From positions 17,296,693 to 17,360,692 of the forward strand of contig NC_060235.2 of NCBI RefSeq assembly GCF_021155775.2: 64,000 nt of DNA, read 5' to 3'. Each line of letters begins with the position of its first letter. Position 1 is the first letter of the stretch. Below are positions 1-13,017 of the stretch, piece by piece. The notes beneath the pieces were generated by a model that searched no databases, was not told the origin of the DNA, and saw only the letters and a list, made by a program, of their open reading frames with translations. Origin of the DNA: Neodiprion pinetum. Lineage: Eukaryota > Arthropoda > Insecta > Hymenoptera > Diprionidae. The position numbers and the translations under genes are program-made.

Positions 1-390
1 AAATTTTTAATTGTAACAGTGCTACCACAGCTGCGTAAAGTAACAATATTCTTCAAGTAATAGACAAATTTCGCTGTTTCTCAGCCAAGCAAATGATGAG
101 TGTAACATTTGTAAAGTTTTTTTTCTCTTTCGGGAATTTTAAATGTCCCATATATTGTCAGAGTATAATAATACTATGTGAAAAAGAATTTTATCTTAAA
201 AAATCCAGTGCAACAGAGTATGTAGTTTGTTAGCTCTTTGAGATTGAGAGTGGTGCTTATTAATTTTTTGCTTAATCGTTTTATGTAATGAATTTGGCTG
301 CCCACATGCTTCTGGTGCAATCGCGTGTTGAAGCTGCGATCGATCTTTCAAATTTGTTGTGGTTGTGAATAATATGGAAAATTTTTTTAG
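1..390 (+). other. intron upstream of the first visible alpha-spectrin exon
   Basis: AT-rich sequence ending in a T-run and AG at 389-390, directly before spectrin coding sequence. I see no coding, RNA or repeat feature in it. It is inferred to be intron. Confidence 0.7.
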
Positions 391-3300
391 GAACATCGCA
401 CTGAAATCGACGCTCGTGCTGGTACCTTCCAAGCGTTTGAACTCTTTGGGCAGCAACTATTGCAGTCGAGTCACTATGCTAGTGTGGAAATTCAGGAAAA
501 ACTGGAAGCAATGGCAGAAGCTCGTCAAGAACTTGAGAAAGCGTGGATCCAGCGCCGCATGCAGCTTGATCAAAATTTGGAGCTCCAACTTTTCTGCCGA
601 GATTGTGAGCAAGCTGAAAATTGGATGAGCGCCAGGGAGGCCTTCTTAGGTAGCGCGGATGCTGTAGACAGCGGTGATAACGTTGAAGCGCTGATTAAAA
701 AACATGAAGACTTTGACAAGGCTATCAATGCTCACGAAGAAAAAATCGCGGCCTTGCAAACACTTGCCGATCAATTAATAGCTGCGGAGCATTATGCCGC
801 TAAGCCAATTGACGAAAGACGTCGCCAGGTTTTGGATCGCTGGAAGCATTTGAAAGACGCGCTTATTGAAAAAAGATCTAAATTGGGTGAATCTCAGACC
901 TTGCAACAATTCTCCAGGGATGCCGACGAGATGGAAAATTGGATCGCTGAAAAGCTTCAACTTGCTACTGAGGAGAATTACAAAGATCCTGCTAATATTC
1001 AATCCAAACACCAAAAGCATCAAGCGTTTGAAGCTGAGCTTGCCGCCAATGCCGACAGAATTCAATCCGTTTTGGCCATGGGCACTAACCTGATAGACAA
1101 ACATCAGTGCGCCGGTTCTGAAGATGCTGTACAGGCTAGACTTGCTTCGATAGCAGATCAGTGGGAGTATCTGACCCAAAAGACGACTGAGAAGTCTTTG
1201 AAACTAAAAGAGGCCAATAAACAGAGGACGTACATTGCCGCAGTGAAAGATCTAGACTTCTGGCTTGGAGAAGTTGAAAGTTTACTGACCTCCGAAGATG
1301 CTGGCAAAGATCTAGCATCCGTGCAAAATCTTATGAAGAAACATCAGTTGGTAGAAGCAGATATTCAAGCTCACGAAGAGAGAATAAAGGACATGAACGG
1401 TCAGGCCGATTCCTTGATTGAGAGCGGACAGTTTGACGCTGCTGGTATTCAGGAGAAACGTCAGAGCATAAATGAACGCTACGAGCGTATAAGAAATCTA
1501 GCCGCACACAGGCAAGCCAGACTCAACGAAGCCAACACTCTGCATCAATTCTTCCGCGACATTGCTGACGAAGAATCATGGATTAAAGAAAAGAAATTAC
1601 TCGTTGGTTCGGATGATTATGGTCGTGACTTGACTGGCGTGCAAAATCTAAAGAAAAAGCACAAGCGTCTGGAAGCAGAACTTGGCAGCCACGAACCAGC
1701 TATTCAGGCTGTTCAAGAAGCTGGAGAAAAGCTGATGGACGTGTCAAACTTGGGAGTTCCTGAAATAGAGCAGCGTCTGAAACTTCTCAATCAAGCTTGG
1801 GCAGAGTTGAAGCAATTGGCTGCGACCAGGGGTCAAAAGCTTGACGAGTCACTCACCTATCAACAATTCCTTGCCAAGGTCGAGGAAGAGGAGGCTTGGA
1901 TTACGGAGAAACAACAGCTCCTCTCTGTGGAAGATTATGGCGACACAATGGCTGCTGTTCAGGGATTGCTGAAGAAACATGACGCATTCGAGACCGATTT
2001 TGCAGCACACGGAGAACGCTGCAAAGATATTTGTGACGCAGGAGCAGCACTGGTCGACGCTGGTAATCACCGAGCCGATTCAATCAGCCAGAGGTGCTCT
2101 CAGCTCCGCAACAAACTTGATCAGCTGTCGGCCCTGGCAGCCAGACGAAAGGCGCGATTGAATGATAATTCTGCATACCTACAATTTATGTGGAAGGCTG
2201 ATGTTGTAGAATCATGGATCGCAGACAAGGAAACACACGTGCGTTCCGAGGAGTTTGGTAGGGATTTATCAACTGTACAAACTTTGCTAACCAAACAGGA
2301 AACCTTTGATGCAGGGCTGCACGCCTTTGAACATGAGGGAATCCAGAATATAGCTACCCTCAAGGATAGGCTTGTGGACTCCGCCCATGAACAAACACCG
2401 AGCATTCAAAAACGTCACGCCGATGTCATCGCCAGGTGGCAAAAACTTCTTGCTGATTCAGACGCCAGGAAACAACGCCTTCTGCGCATGCAGGATCAAT
2501 TCCGTCAGATAGAAGAGCTCTATCTCACGTTCGCCAAGAAGGCATCAGCCTTCAATTCCTGGTTCGAAAATGCTGAGGAAGATCTCACTGATCCTGTACG
2601 TTGCAACAGCATTGAAGAAATTCGCGCCCTTCGTGAGGCTCATGCACAATTTCAAGCTAGCCTTTCGTCTGCCGAAGCTGACTTCCAGGCTTTAGCTGCT
2701 CTTGACAGGCAAATAAAGAGTTTCAACGTTGGTCCAAATCCCTACACCTGGTTCACTATGGAAGCCCTTGAAGATACATGGCGCAACTTACAGAAAATAA
2801 TCAAAGAGCGCGATGTTGAACTGGCCAAGGAAGCCCAACGTCAGGAAGAAAACGACAAGCTCAGAAAAGAGTTTGCAAAGCATGCCAATGCTTTCCATCA
2901 GTGGTTAGCTGAGACCAGGTAATTTTTCAGAAATAATTCGTGCTTGTTACTATTTTTTATTGGTTTAAATCCACTTGATTTCTTACAATGGAGAATTATT
3001 TCCTTTTTCTTCTACAGAACATCGATGATGGAGGGCTCAGGATCACTGGAGCAACAGCTGGAAGCCACCAAGGTAAGACGGATGTACCCTATTGTGTTAT
3101 AATTATAATTGAAATGTACTTTACCGTTGTATTCATGGTTTGGAGAATGAAACAAATCAATTAACCATTCAAATTGCAATTACAGCGCAAGGCTCAAGAA
3201 GTGAGGGCCCGAAGACAAGACCTGAAAAAGATAGAAGACCTTGGTGCAATATTAGAGGAACATCTGATTCTTGATAACCGATACACAGAACACAGTACTG

Positions 3301-4078
3301 TAGGCCTTGCACAGCAATGGGATCAGTTGGATCAATTGGGAATGCGTATGCAGCACAATTTGGAGCAACAGATTCAAGCCCGCAATCAATCGGGAGTATC
3401 CGAGGATGCTCTTAAGGAATTCTCAATGATGTTCAAACACTTTGATAAAGATAAAAGTGGACGGCTCAATCAGCAAGAGTTTAAGTCCTGTCTCAGAGCT
3501 CTCGGCTACGATTTACCTATGGTCGAAGAAGGTCAACCAGATCCTGAATTTGAAAATATTCTCGGTGAGTTTACCTAGTAAATTCACTCCATTTGCCACA
3601 TTTGACATTGATTTCGTTAACTGTCAATTATTTCTTGAAACACTGGCATAATGAAGACTGCGCTGTATCGTAATGTTCCCATTTTGAATTTTGCAGACAT
3701 CGTCGACCCAAACAGGGATGGTTATGTATCCTTGCAGGAATACATGGCGTTCATGATCAGCAAGGAAACAGAAAACGTTCAAAGCTCAGAAGAGATAGAG
3801 AACGCTTTCAGAGCTATCACCGCAGCTGATCGGCCATACGTTACAAAAGAGGAACTTTATGCGGTATGTAAATTAACGTTGCGTGTATTGATTTTTTTAA
3901 TCAACTATTTAACGATGAACTAATATATCTTCGTTATATTTTATTACAGAACCTCACAAAAGAAATGGCAGATTACTGTGTCGCCCGTATGAAATCTTAT
4001 ATCGATCCAAAGACGGAGCGGCCAATTACGGGGGCTCTTGATTATATCGAATTCACGCGTACTCTTTTCCAGAATTAA
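391..4078 (+). CDS. alpha-Spec: alpha-spectrin, C-terminal ~1085 residues (5' end outside window)
   Basis: Exons 391-2918, 3018-3072, 3186-3564, 3697-3863 and 3950-4078 join in phase through GT-AG introns of 86-132 bp and stop at TAA 4076-4078. The product is the alpha subunit of the spectrin membrane skeleton, which pairs with beta-spectrin and cross-links actin under the plasma membrane. The large first exon is a run of ~106-residue triple-helical spectrin repeats with recurring signatures such as FxRDxxExxxWI and KKHxxxExxxxxHE. The tail carries two canonical EF-hand loops, DKDKSGRLNQQE (near 3441) and DPNRDGYVSLQE (near 3705), both with complete calcium ligands, and ends RTLFQN. Fly alpha-spectrin is about 2400 residues, so roughly the last 45% is here. 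Exon 391 opens after a T-rich AG acceptor and reads straight into conserved spectrin sequence, so it is internal. Identity is very secure; the joins are inferred. Confidence 0.96.
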
Positions 4079-4474
4079 TTACATGCGGATGATAACGCTT
4101 TTTTAAACAGCTAAGTAGATTCATAATTTTTAGCTCGCGGTTATCCATATGCTTCTGCGTCATAATTATTCTGAATATATGCTATATACTATATAGAAAC
4201 TGTTATTTCGAAAACTGTATTCTTGCTATCAGTATTTATAACACGCCTATTCCATTTATCTAGCAATCCAACGTGATCAAGAGATGCGCTATTTTTGTTG
4301 TTGGCAAAAATTTAACAATGATTATTATTTATTATATACAATTATATAAACTTGAGTCTTATTATAATCGAATTAGCCGTTCCTCAAATGTTCAGAAATA
4401 TTAACGCGTAGAGGCGTGAACTTTTTTTTTAAGGCAGTAGCCTAATATTTATTTAATGGCATTTTAATCTGGTT

Positions 4475-4480
4475 AATAAA
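4475..4480 (+). terminator. polyadenylation signal of alpha-spectrin
   Basis: AATAAA lies about 400 bases after the spectrin stop codon, giving a 3' UTR of ordinary size. It is the clearest forward hexamer before the convergent neighbour begins. Confidence 0.55.
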
Positions 4481-4602
4481 ATGTGGTCAGCTCAGGTGCG
4501 TCTGTTATTAATACATTCAAAAACCGCTACGGGGTAGTGCAGTCAATAGTTGAAATTCTCTGTGTGACTGACTGCAGACAACAATTGGAAGGTAGGTAAT
4601 TT

Positions 4603-4608
4603 TTTATT
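4603..4608 (-). terminator. polyadenylation signal of the choline transporter-like gene
   Basis: TTTATT on the given strand is AATAAA on the minus strand, about 280 bases beyond the transporter stop. It sits 123 bases past the spectrin signal, so the two convergent genes have tightly apposed 3' ends. Confidence 0.45.
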
Positions 4609-4886
4609 TACAGCACATTATAAATTATCACTAATGCAATTCGTATTTTTTTTCTCACTATAAAATTGTATCTCTGACATCGTAACACTGTTTATGTATA
4701 CACATATGGCTTATACACGTACTTATAATAAGTCAGTTGGATTTTAAAAGCTAAATCGCAATAATTCGCAGGAACGCGTTTTTTTTTTTTCAAATTTAAT
4801 AAATAGGGGACAGCAATAATGAAAATTGTTCTCCTCCAATTTGGGACTTGTTGTTTTTCAATTAAAAGTACAGAAATTGTGATCTA

Positions 4887-7800
4887 TTATTTACGTAAAA
4901 TCTTCAGCAGACCTTTGTTCATGTAGTAAGGCTTTTCAGGTGTTCCGTCATTGCGTTCGCAGTCCTCAAGGAAGCAGAGAAACAGAGTGTCAACTGCTGT
5001 AGAATATACACTAAAGAATACCGACGCTACTAAGTAGGTTCCTACGCCAACCAGAACCACTGGGACGTACCAATAAGTGACAACCAAATAATTTTTCGTG
5101 TACCACCAGGTTCCCCAAGCCATACCACCAGTGACTAATACCTTTCCTATCAGAAGCAGCAAATCTGTAATCTGTCGTCAAAGTGGAGTGATTAGTACAC
5201 CAATTGGTGAAATAGTGGAAAATCGACAAATTTAATACACATTATAATACATGCATACCTTGTCAAGGACGAAGACTCGCAAAATATTTCTCATAAGTAG
5301 ATTGAAGGCGCTTTTTGCTGAGGCGCAAAAACCTTTTCCATGTACTGCACACATTATGTACGCATTTCTATTGATGAACTTAAGGAACTTCTCCAGCAAC
5401 CAGAAGCAACATTTCATGCATTTTACAAGGAATCTTACAACTTCATTGTCGTATTGCTTCAGCTTTACATCGATCCATTCCAACACCCATCTTATCAACC
5501 GGCAAATTGTTATGATTAGAGATCCAACTGCCAAGGTGCCCAGGTGATATCTGAAATTTGTAAAGGAAAGATGAAGCACTGTATAAAGTAATTCATCTCT
5601 ATACATATCAGGCTGGCCCATACATTCAGGAGTGTTACGATACCTGAGTGTTCGCCAGCAGCTGCTGGTTAGTGTGAAAAAAGGTACTTTGGACTTTTTG
5701 AAGGTCCAGTACCAGGTAGCAAAAGTTCCAGCCAATGCCATTTCTCCAAAGGCTGTGGCAAAGAAAACCAACCATAATACTGCAACGACGTTGTAGGCGT
5801 GCAAGTAATTTGAGAACCATGGTCTGCTCGTGGTGTTCAAGTAACATCCGCCAGATATACAGTAATCACCATTTTCTGTGCAACTGCTGTTGAACTTTGT
5901 CTGGTCACAAGTCGTACCGTTAGTATAACCGAGATCTTCAGGACAAGAACAGTTGCCGCCAAGTTTCACAGAGTAGGTCTGTACTTTTATCGATACCAAG
6001 TATATGGCGGCGAGTATCGCGTATACTACCAATAGAATTTCTACCACCCACGGAACAACCGGGAAGATTAGTGTTGAAGTAGTGCTGGATACTGCTCTGT
6101 AAAATAGGATAGAGAAACGATGTTACTGCCTGAAATTAACAATATAACCAGACATATTAGATACATGTATATTAGGCTGATTAAAAAAAAACGGCTAATT
6201 TTTTTTTTTCAAAATCCTCACATAGAAACTTCCGAGAAGGTGTGAAAAGACGCCTGTAAAAAGCAGAGCCCTTAATATTATTATTAAGAGGTCGCGCATC
6301 GGAAATTTCTATTTCCCGTTTAAATAACACAGGAATAAATTTTTTTAAATTTTGCAATTTCGTATTTTTGCAACGGCTTATTGAATTAGCGGATCAAAGC
6401 ATATTTTTGTAGGAAATTTGACGCTCTACAAAGTTTTCGATAGTCACACTCCTTCAAAAGTTATTCGAGGTCAAAGTTGAACTTACAAAAAAATTCGATG
6501 TTTTTTTTTTTTCGATGATACTATGAATCTTTTCTCATTATTTTGTTATAAAGAGGATAGATTTCGGAACAATTACATTTTTAAATAGTCAAGTGCATCA
6601 GTTATGGATTCTCCATCATAACATGTTTATCATTTAACATCGCATTTTTGTAAGGTAACTTTATATTGACTCGATGGGGAAATTAATGATTGAAAAAGCC
6701 CAATTAGAGTAAGATATATTTATTAAATATATCTTTATAACAAAATAATGAGAAAAGATTCATAGTATCATCGAAAAAGAAAAATCATTGAATTTTTTTG
6801 TAAGTTCAACTTTGACCTCGAATAACTTTTGAAGGAGTGTGACTATCGAAAACTTTGTAAGGACTTTTTTTGTAGAGCGTCAAATTTCCTACAAAAATGT
6901 GCTTTGGTCCGCTAATTCAATAAGCCGTTGCAAAAATACGAAATTGCAAAATTTAAAAAAATTTATTCCTGTGTTATTTAAACGGGAAATAGAAATTCCC
7001 GATGCGCGACCTCTTAATAATAATATTAAGGGCTCTGCTTTTTACAGGCGTCTTTTCACACCTTCTCGGAAGTTTTTATGTGAGGATTTTGAAAAAAAAA
7101 AAATTAGCCGTTTTTTTTTGAATCAGCCTAATGTATATCCAGTTTGTGACTCACTTGCTAGCTTCTCCAATCAGTTTACAAGCTAGTCGTATTCTGTTGC
7201 GCAGACAGATTGCTATCAGCAGAACTATAGCTAAGATTATGCCACAGATTATTGTAAGAACCAACCAAAAAGTAGACTCTTCGGCTGTATATAGTTCGTA
7301 AAATTGGTAAGTGCTATATCCAAGTAGCAAGCAGAGCCCGACGATTGATAGGAAAATAACCGGAGTGGCCAACCAGCGCAGTAATATTATGTAGATCAGA
7401 CTTATGGCGGCACTGATACCAAGGATCGATGCAATGGTCCATCTATAAATGACAAAGTATGTAATGAAAGTCAACCTTTACAGGGTCGGAATTTTTCCCT
7501 TGAAATTCGATATTTTTTAGAGGTACGATTCATGTACATAAATAGTCAACACGTCCGGTGGTGTTTCCGAGTTATCTGCTGACTTCTAAAAGAGTCAGGC
7601 AGCCCTTTAAAGGTTAAATCTCAAATTTTCAGAACTATTAACAATTCATGTTAAGTAAACAAGTATATATTTTCGCACCCAGTTGCTATGATATCGTCGT
7701 AGATATTTAGTACAATTATTTCGACCTGAACCAGTAACTCGATATATGTGGATGCTTCTTCTAGGTCAGCTACAGTCATTGTATAATTGACAAACAGTTC

Positions 7801-8929
7801 GGGAATTCCGTTTGGAATACAACGACCAGTTACAGAAGTACTGGTCAGATACCACTGAGCACACACGTCGTTTGAAACGTAGGTAGCAAGTTGGTCTGCC
7901 GTCGCTGTATCCACATCAATTTCAATCTTGCATATCATTGCGGTTCTTAATGCGGTCAAGTTATTTGCCAAAATTGACGAATTCAACTGCCACACAAAAT
8001 TATCTGTCGGACACTTCGGCACGCATACCTGCGGCGTATCGCATCCTTGGGTCACAGACGTGACCGCTACACATTTTGTCAGATCAAAAAATACCAAATA
8101 TGGTCTGTCCTCGACATCTGTATGCCTACCGCATATCCTTCCTTCACTATCAGTTGGGTATACTAACGTATCTATATCTCCATAAGTATAAGCTGAAATT
8201 ATAAGGAATTTTATCAGTGTGTTTCAAAGCTGTCTTTAAACATATATGATCAGGGTGATGTAAAAAAGATGTACTGGTTCCTTGTAGTATACTCGTATTC
8301 AAAATTGCGTACCGTAATATCCAATTACCGCCCATCCTACCACAAATGCTAAGAAGATAATCAAGCAAAAGCAATCTGTACATGATCTGCCCTTTAGAGG
8401 TCCTCGATATTTTGGATCGAACTGCATCCTATCACCTAAAATTGGTAATTTACATACTTAAATCAATAATAGGCCTTTTATAGTTCAAACATTTATCCAG
8501 TTCACAAATTCATTTCAATAGTTTTGGTACTAAGCCATTTTGACAATGTGTTGTGACATTCAAATAATCTTATCAACCGCTTATCTCAATAACGAAGTAT
8601 ACATATTATATTGGTAGTGATCTATATTGATCTCTTACCTGGAATGGGAAAGTGTCGATAGAGACGGTACTGCTTACATTTTACAATAGAAATTAAAGAA
8701 GTTTTTGAGTTACAAGCACAGTGCTCAAAACTATCGCAGAAGTTGCTTGTTGAAAAATTTGAAAACAGTTGTGGATCGTTCGGTTTGGCATAATCCTTTT
8801 TTGGTAACTCACACAAAACTCTCTACAGGTACAAGACATTTTTGACACGAGAATTCAAAGCAGTCTGTGACGTGACTCACGTTTCTATACAATGAGACAA
8901 TAAGCATACGTACCATGTTTGTCGACCAT
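4887..8929 (-). CDS. Ctl2: choline transporter-like protein 2 (SLC44 family)
   Basis: Seven minus-strand exons join in phase: 8929-8914, 8435-8313, 8192-7679, 7442-7155, 6096-5644, 5550-5259 and 5171-4887. They give about 656 residues, typical for SLC44. The product should be a multi-pass plasma or organelle membrane protein carrying choline or ethanolamine. The start MVDKH is followed by DPKYRGPLKGRSCTD, a conserved N-terminal motif. Then come TM1 (~residues 27-46), a long Cys-rich glycosylatable loop with VYPTDSEGRICG, and hydrophobic helices throughout. The C-terminal FLEDCERNDGTPEKPYYMNK is the family tail and points to the CTL2/4/5 clade rather than CTL1. The 93-bp intron 5551-5643 can be read through in frame, but it interrupts the conserved RTLRYHLGTLA, so splicing is preferred. 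The intron 6097-7154 is filled by a transposon. The tiny first exon is the least certain part. Confidence 0.9.
6173..7130. mobile_element. foldback (long inverted-repeat) DNA transposon, hAT-like MITE
   Basis: Two near-identical inverted arms, about 6173-6554 and 6733-7130, are separated by a ~178-bp loop. The ends read TAGGCTGATT and AATCAGCCTA. The element is flanked by a perfect 8-bp direct repeat ATGTATAT at 6165-6172 and 7131-7138, the duplication length of hAT-type transposases. It encodes no transposase, so it is non-autonomous. It lies in intron 6097-7154 of the choline transporter. Removing it with one duplication leaves an intron of 92 bp, matching the neighbouring 87- and 93-bp introns. 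High arm identity suggests a recent insertion or conversion between arms. Confidence 0.9.
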
Positions 8930-10033
8930 TGTTTGCACTTTGGTTCTTTAAATAGACGTTATCACTCTGACTTTAAGTACTTATATAAAGCCAGTCAACG
9001 TTATAAGAATTTTTTTTACTTGTCCAGTGTTACTTATTAACTTGTTAGGTCTGCATATTATTTTGCCCACTCCGGTTTCATGCTCTTGGTTCAAATTATT
9101 AACGAATACTTGGATAGCATATGCTTTCAGTAACACTTCTACTGATAACACATTAATCTGATAAGATGAGATTTGGCAGCGAAGTATGAATCACCGGAAG
9201 TAAACAATCTTATCAATTTTTAATTGAGTCTGATAAATTGCAAATTCTTTACAGGATATGCTAACCATATATTGATTGAAAATATGCACAGCAGTAACTT
9301 GAATCATACGAAATCTCAGAATTATGTGAGTCGTCGAAATTCTCATTATTTGCGCGTTATCGGTTCTAGCTATCCCGAGTTTATAGTTTCCAACTCTGGT
9401 CAAGAAACATTTATTTACTGAAAAAGTAACGCCCGGTGATTTGGAATAGAGTATAAAATAACAAAATAATGGAATCGTTGTTAAGACTATTGAACAGTTC
9501 GTTGCGAAATCCAAACATATCAACATCTACACTATCTAGAAGAGTTAATTCATATTTCATGAAACAGGGAATGGGTCGTTTTTTGTTAGACTTATGTACA
9601 CCTTCAGTGCCGACAGATTTGTTAATTGATTAAAGAAAGATACGCAAACAAAAACAATATGATTGATAGCACTATATGACTTGTTAAGAACCAATTTATG
9701 TGTACAAGATATGAAGCATAAAAAAAATTCTCCCAAGAGAACATTTCGTGTAATGGCTGTGCCGGAATATCGGTAAGATCGTCTTAAACTACCGGGTTAT
9801 TGAATTGATGCAATGACAATATTGCTCTTGCCTGGTATTCATCCCAGATCAAAAACCATTGTGTTTCTATGATAAAATAAAAATTTACTTGATATCATAA
9901 CATAGAAACTAAAATCACTAAATATCGAATGATTGGATTTGTAGGGTGGTTCATGGTCTGTTGGCATTCATAAAATAAGGTACTGTCAAAAAATGACTAT
10001 ATGAATAAACAACCTATACATAACGTATACATA
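8930..10033. other. intergenic region between the choline transporter start and the WDR46 end
   Basis: About 1.1 kb of AT-rich sequence upstream of the transporter start and downstream of the WDR46 stop. It should hold the transporter promoter and 5' UTR. A short hydrophobic minus-strand frame near 9191-9526 matches nothing I know. No clear TATA box or repeat stands out. Confidence 0.6.
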
Positions 10034-12326
10034 TTAATTAGTATTCTGCATTGTTTTAGGTAAAAACCTGTCCAGAACTCCATGGCTTTTTCCTGGCAAT
10101 AGCTTATTTGCTGTGCACCTAACTGCTCGATCTTCGTGCATCGTCTTGATTGTCTCCTAAGGGGAAGGAGAGTGAGTAAATTATTAATGGTACGCGTATA
10201 TGCTGGACTTTTTTAAATCAATTTTCGATATTTATCCGTTACGGAAGTGAATCCATTATAATTATGAGTAACGTGTATAAGTTACTATAAATTAAATTTA
10301 TCCTTACTGATTACCGAAATCATAATTTATCATCCTCTTGAACATTATTGGAAGATAAGTAACCACGCTTTGATTGGCACATGCAAGGTACATAAAATAC
10401 TCTACTGATTAGCCTCATTTAGCAAGTCTTAAATTGATCTTATGAATAACAGCGATAAAAATGATAATAGCAAATTGTAAAACCATGAAAATTACGCATA
10501 CCTGCCGACTTAGATCTTTCAGTATCTTCTTAGTTTTGACAATCTTGGCTGTTCCACCCTTTCCTTTAGCCTTTGTCTTCCGTGGCTCAAAGTTAATCTT
10601 TTTCGGTTTCAAGTGCTGAAAAAATCCGTATATAAATCAATACAATCTGATGAATGTAAAGCAATGATCTACTGAATTTTAGTTTATATGTATTCTAAAA
10701 CTTTTTTCTTTTTGCCTACCAGAAGTTTCTTCTTTGCTTCGAACTGGTCTCTCATAGTAGGAAGATCAACCTCAGCAACTGCGGATGGCTCAAGGGTGAT
10801 CAATTCAGGTTGAATTTTGTCCAGAAGTGCTTTCACTTCAGCCTCGCGGCGTTGGCTCTTTGTCTGGAATGGATTACTCTCAAGAGCATCAAAATTGGCT
10901 TCGGCACTCCCAGGAACAAGTAGAGATTGAAATCCTTTGGCTGTTGCGATGCCCAACACATCTTCATAGGGGCAAAATTGTTGCCCTGTGATTCCCCAAG
11001 AACTCTTATGGCGCAAATATGGTTTTCCATTTTCAACCCAGTCTCTAAAATAGACATGACATTGTTACTATACAGTAGAACATTCTATCTACAACTCGGT
11101 TTATTAATTCGTTCTTATAATTACTTGTAAACTTCCACTATATTGCCGGATGCAACAGATAACAACCCTTTCTGGCTGTAGGACAACTCCTGAGCTGCAG
11201 AGCGTAACACCAGAGTATGCAGAGGGCCTGATAACTTGCGTACATCCCAAATTCTTAAACTACGATCTGGGCAGCTAGTTGCCATATAAGTGCCGTGAGG
11301 GTGAACTGCACAAGCCGCAATGGCTTGCTTGTGACACAACATTTTGGCCACAGGCTCCCTTGTATTTGGAGACCACATAGAGACCACGCCTTTTGCATGT
11401 CCAACGCACAAAATAGCATTGCTAGGATTTTGCGTCATTACCTGAAATGGAAATTCATAATTATGTCAAATATTGATCTATTCAAATTTGTTCTTCCTTA
11501 CGTTCAGACTTACCGACAAATTTCCAAGTTTTGTATTATAGCGCGATATCATTTTTCCAATGGATACGTCAAGCCAAGCAAGATATCCCTCTTCAGAGGC
11601 GCTTGCCAGAAGAAAATGGTAAGGAAGAAACTCGAGCCGTGTAACCTTGTTCATATTTTTTAAACAGTGAATTTCAATTCCCTGGTTATCATAAATGTGA
11701 ACCCACTGTTTTTGGGCGACAGCAAACATTGTTTCAATATGGAGCCACGCGACATCGTGCACGGACTCCATGACATTCATCTCGCATGCCAGAGTTTTAG
11801 TTACCCAATCGAAAGCTGCTACATGACCTAGTTTTCCTCCAAGAATCAGATGTCTACCGTTCCGTGTGTATCGAAGGCGATAAGAACCGAAGTCCAGATT
11901 AATATTGAATTGTTTAGTGGCGCTTGTAATATCGACATTCTCTGCAATCTGACCCTGCGTATACTGAGTTGTGGTTTCCCCAGCATCGGGTTCCAGAAAC
12001 CCTTGCGCCTCGGTCAGAAGCAATTCCGTACGTGCAGCCTGTTCGGTTGAGTATTCTATGGCACGTTCCTTTTTTTCCCAACGATCCCTGTGAACCTTAG
12101 TACGAATTCCACTGCGATTCGATGTCAAATTTATCCCCGGCCCTCTGCTGTGCTTTTCTAGCTTCTCCTTGGCCACTGGCGCCTTGCCTGGGTATTTACC
12201 CCTTTTGTTTAACCTCAATGATCTCACGTCGTCGTGTTTACGTCTCCATTTCGGACGGCTAATGTCGACTATTGTGACGATTTCGTTAAGATGTTTACCC
12301 TCCGTATCTTTCGCTGACGCTTCCAT
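10034..12326 (-). CDS. WDR46: WD repeat protein 46 (BING4/UTP7), SSU processome component
   Basis: Five exons on the minus strand, 12326-11514, 11441-11125, 11044-10702, 10615-10502 and 10156-10034, encode about 569 residues. This nucleolar scaffold works in the small-subunit processome for 18S rRNA maturation. The N-terminal part is basic (RGKYPGK, HRDRWEKKERA). A WD40 propeller follows, including LRIWDVRKLSGPLHT. Then comes the BING4 C-terminal region with PYEDVLGIATAKGFQSLLVPGS and NPFQTKSQRREAEVKALLDKIQPELI, which is diagnostic. The tail is lysine-rich and ends in DRFLPK. The ATG at 12326-12324 (MEASAK) was chosen as the first ATG in frame; the frame runs 24 bases further upstream without another ATG. 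The donor at 10702 is weak: AAAAA followed by GTTTTA. A GTAGGC donor ending the exon at 10720 is the alternative and would remove six lysine-rich residues. Confidence 0.93.
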
Positions 12327-13017
12327 TTCCTGTTGTTTAATTATTCGCACGACAAAACTGGGCTTTAGTCACTACTGTGAGGTTAGTTCCATCGGTTAGC
12401 GTGTGAATGCGGTGCGAATCAAAGCCAGAACAAACCATACTCGCGGAAACACGTGCTTTGAACTCTTTTTTTCTTGATGTTACTCATCTCATTTACTCTG
12501 TCGGTAAGAATGGTATGGTTATGAAGGTAATCAATAATGTACACAGATTGACGAGGACGTATTACAAATTAAAATAGTTTGTTGATTTTTATTGCGTACA
12601 CGACTTTATGTATTTATACATATTTTTTTAACAGTGTTTTAACAAGTTTTGTCGTGAAAAGGCGAATAAAGTAATCCCATACGAACTAGTGATCATCTTG
12701 TCAACAGTAATTGTATACGAAATATAATTTGTAACGTAAAACTGCTAAAGTTCCAGTCACAGAACTTTCTTATACATTTCTCATGTACAAAAGTGATAAA
12801 CAAAAAAAAAACATCTTATCCCTAATTGCACATTTTCCTACATACGGAGTAAATAAAATAACACATTCGTTTGTGTAATCCACTTATAACAGTATGAAAA
12901 ATTGACAGTGCGATTACTTAGTAAAAAAAAAAAAAAAAAAAAAATAAATTAAAAAAAAATTACTTTGTGCAAAAACAAAAAAAAAAAGGGAATTGTGCTC
13001 GTGATTAGCAGCAGTTA
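12327..13017. other. WDR46 promoter interval and 3' flank of the ZCCHC7-like gene
   Basis: Short head-to-tail gap between two minus-strand genes. AATAAA on the minus strand (TTTATT at 12588-12593) lies about 425 bases beyond the ZCCHC7-like stop and is its likely poly(A) signal. That leaves about 260 bases for the WDR46 promoter and 5' UTR. The A-rich tract at 12922-12986 is simple sequence. No TATA box is evident. Confidence 0.5.

Noticed and set aside
5551..5643. In-frame readthrough of the choline transporter intron as extra protein sequence
   Set aside because: It would interrupt the conserved RTLRYHLGTLA, and proper GT and AG sites with a phase match bracket it.
6839..7186. 115-codon plus-strand frame
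   Set aside because: Lies in the right arm of the foldback element and has no transposase similarity; the same sequence inverted in the left arm has no matching frame.
8622..8816. Possible alternative first exon of the choline transporter
   Set aside because: It has a good GTAAGA donor in a compatible phase, but no ATG and no similarity to SLC44 N-termini; the short exon at 8914-8929 has an ATG and fits better.
9191..9526. Hydrophobic 111-codon minus-strand frame between two genes
   Set aside because: No family match; the hydrophobicity is explained by AT-rich composition.
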